DNA from: Patescibacteria group bacterium
Lineage (GTDB): Bacteria; Patescibacteria; Microgenomatia; Daviesbacterales; UBA10151
Assembly (NCBI GenBank): GCA_023380995.1
Contig: JAMCTD010000078.1
Location: forward strand, 1-6,732
Direction: 5' to 3'
DNA length: 6,732 bases
Shown: positions 5,682 to 6,732 of the stretch, one piece after another
How positions within the stretch are numbered: the first letter of the stretch is position 1
Layout: each line of letters begins with the position of its first letter
Notes under the pieces: model-generated
Seen by the model: only the letters and a program-made list of their open reading frames with translations
What the model was told of the DNA's origin: nothing
Database searches by the model: none
Position numbers and translations under genes: made by a program

Positions 5682-6704
5682 ATGCCAGTATCAGAACGAG
5701 AACGAACAGCTATTGCAAATATCCGCGGTTGGCAAAATACCGTCCCAGAACAGTTTGTTGAGGAATTGGCTTCCTTAAGCCAGGAAACTAACCGAATTCC
5801 TGATCCTTATACCTACTTAATTAGTCCTCAAGGAGAACTATTTTCACCAACGGCTAATTGTTTAGTTAAAGATGATAAAGCGATGGATAAAACCAGCCCT
5901 TTAGGGCAGTTAGAATACCAGGCTGTTTTGGCTACTGAACAATGGGCAGCTAGCAGCAGCGAAGGGGTGAGTGTTTGGATTAGCCCTCCTAAGGCAAACG
6001 TTTATCCTACCTCTAAAATTATTATCCAGGAGATTCAATATGAGGATGGTGTCAAAAAAGTATTTAACAGGGCCATAGTTTTAGATTGTAATGAAGAAGA
6101 GTGTATGAGGTTTGCTTGGAATTTAACCAGTTTTAGCCAAAATAAACCAGTTTTTAAGGATGTCGACCAAATTAGGGCTGTCCCTCTGATTCTAAATACT
6201 GACAAACCTTGGATTGATATTTTAGAGAAATTAATTGATGCTCCAAAAGCTTGGGCTATGATTAGAAATGGAGAGGACAAGCAATATAAAAAAGAAGCCC
6301 TTAAACAGGCTACAGAGGTCCAAAAACAGTTCTTTGCCAATAATAGAGTACTTGCAGAAGCGAGTAATCAATTTGATTATTATGGCGGAAGACAGCTTGT
6401 TTACCACGAAGTGGCAAGCTTGTCTTATTCAGATGAGGCAAAAATGGCTATTATGCAGATGCTAGGAAATCATTCAGGCAGTTGTCCTCCGAGGTCAAGC
6501 AGCGGTAGTAGAACTGCATTCCAAACAGTTGCTGGTTCTGCTGTAGCTATAGGTAGAGGAGGTCTCTTAACACCTGATAGTAAAGGAGAGAGGACTTTCC
6601 CTTGTCCTGCTTGTGGCTATATTAACGAAAGACCTTATGAAGGGTTTGTAGAAAGCTGCCAGAATCCAGGTAATTGTCCAGACCGTTCAGCAGTACGTTG
6701 TTAA
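5682..6704 (+). CDS. Unrecognised protein with C-terminal zinc-ribbon-like motif, under riboswitch control
   Basis: I do not recognise this 340-residue protein. It is soluble-looking, with no signal peptide or membrane helix. Residues 1-35 are helical and charged. Residues 40-135 look like a mixed alpha/beta domain (YTYLISPQGELFSP, GVSVWISPP, TSKIIIQEIQYEDGVKKVFNRAIVLD). Residues 160-265 are mostly helical. A Ser/Gly/Arg-rich low-complexity hinge (264-303) leads to a cysteine cluster, C308-x2-C311-x14-C326-x5-C332 with a final C340, spaced like a treble-clef or zinc-ribbon site. Other cysteines lie at 60, 136, 141 and 268. The ATG is set by GAGAGGGG 7 bases upstream and by the riboswitch terminator ending exactly before it. 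It is transcribed away from the secretion operon. No transporter, ribonucleotide reductase, methionine synthase or corrinoid-enzyme motif is visible, so the B12 link comes only from the leader. Whether it is functionally tied to the secretion genes cannot be judged. Confidence 0.85.
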   Translation: MPVSERERTAIANIRGWQNTVPEQFVEELASLSQETNRIPDPYTYLISPQGELFSPTANCLVKDDKAMDKTSPLGQLEYQAVLATEQWAASSSEGVSVWISPPKANVYPTSKIIIQEIQYEDGVKKVFNRAIVLDCNEEECMRFAWNLTSFSQNKPVFKDVDQIRAVPLILNTDKPWIDILEKLIDAPKAWAMIRNGEDKQYKKEALKQATEVQKQFFANNRVLAEASNQFDYYGGRQLVYHEVASLSYSDEAKMAIMQMLGNHSGSCPPRSSSGSRTAFQTVAGSAVAIGRGGLLTPDSKGERTFPCPACGYINERPYEGFVESCQNPGNCPDRSAVRC

Positions 6705-6732
6705 TCGTCAGGATTTTATCAGTTTAAAATCA

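Overview
This window reads as chromosomal DNA from a Candidate Phyla Radiation (Patescibacteria) bacterium, most likely from the Microgenomates side. That is an inference from the protein families and gene order, not from a marker gene. The pointers are a PrgI-type membrane protein, a TraC/VirB4 N-terminal-like protein and a VirB4 ATPase in that order, followed by a proline-rich membrane protein. AT-rich heptamer repeats lie between two of these genes. TGA serves as an ordinary stop for all four minus-strand genes, so the UGA-glycine code of Gracilibacteria/SR1 is excluded.

Layout. Positions 1-161 (+) hold the 3' end of a gene that begins outside the window; its translation has a HTHIQI motif like that of M23 peptidases. 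Its end overlaps tail-to-tail with a minus-strand operon running from about 5340 down to 104. In transcription order the operon encodes a PrgI-like two-helix membrane protein (5314-4220), a TraC/VirB4 N-terminal-like protein (4207-3395), a VirB4 ATPase (3279-1504), and a proline/glycine-rich single-pass membrane protein (1429-104). The last protein seems to stop just inside a lytic-transglycosylase-like domain. A good -35/-10 pair in front of the first gene fixes its start at an inner ATG. A second promoter-like pair sits directly before the last gene and would give a nearly leaderless message.

The only stretch over 300 bases without a gene (5315-5681) is a dense divergent regulatory region. 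It holds the operon promoter, a TATAGT palindrome, a plus-strand promoter, and a structured leader that matches the cobalamin (B12) riboswitch core. That leader ends in an antiterminator/terminator switch whose last arm also serves as the ribosome binding site of the next gene.

The plus-strand gene (5682-6704) encodes a 340-residue protein I do not recognise, with a C-terminal four-cysteine zinc-ribbon-like tail.

Together the minus-strand genes form the ATPase and inner-membrane part of a minimal type IV secretion or conjugation-like apparatus. No relaxase, coupling ATPase or outer-membrane component is visible here. The most unusual element is the putative B12 riboswitch controlling a protein with no recognisable link to B12.
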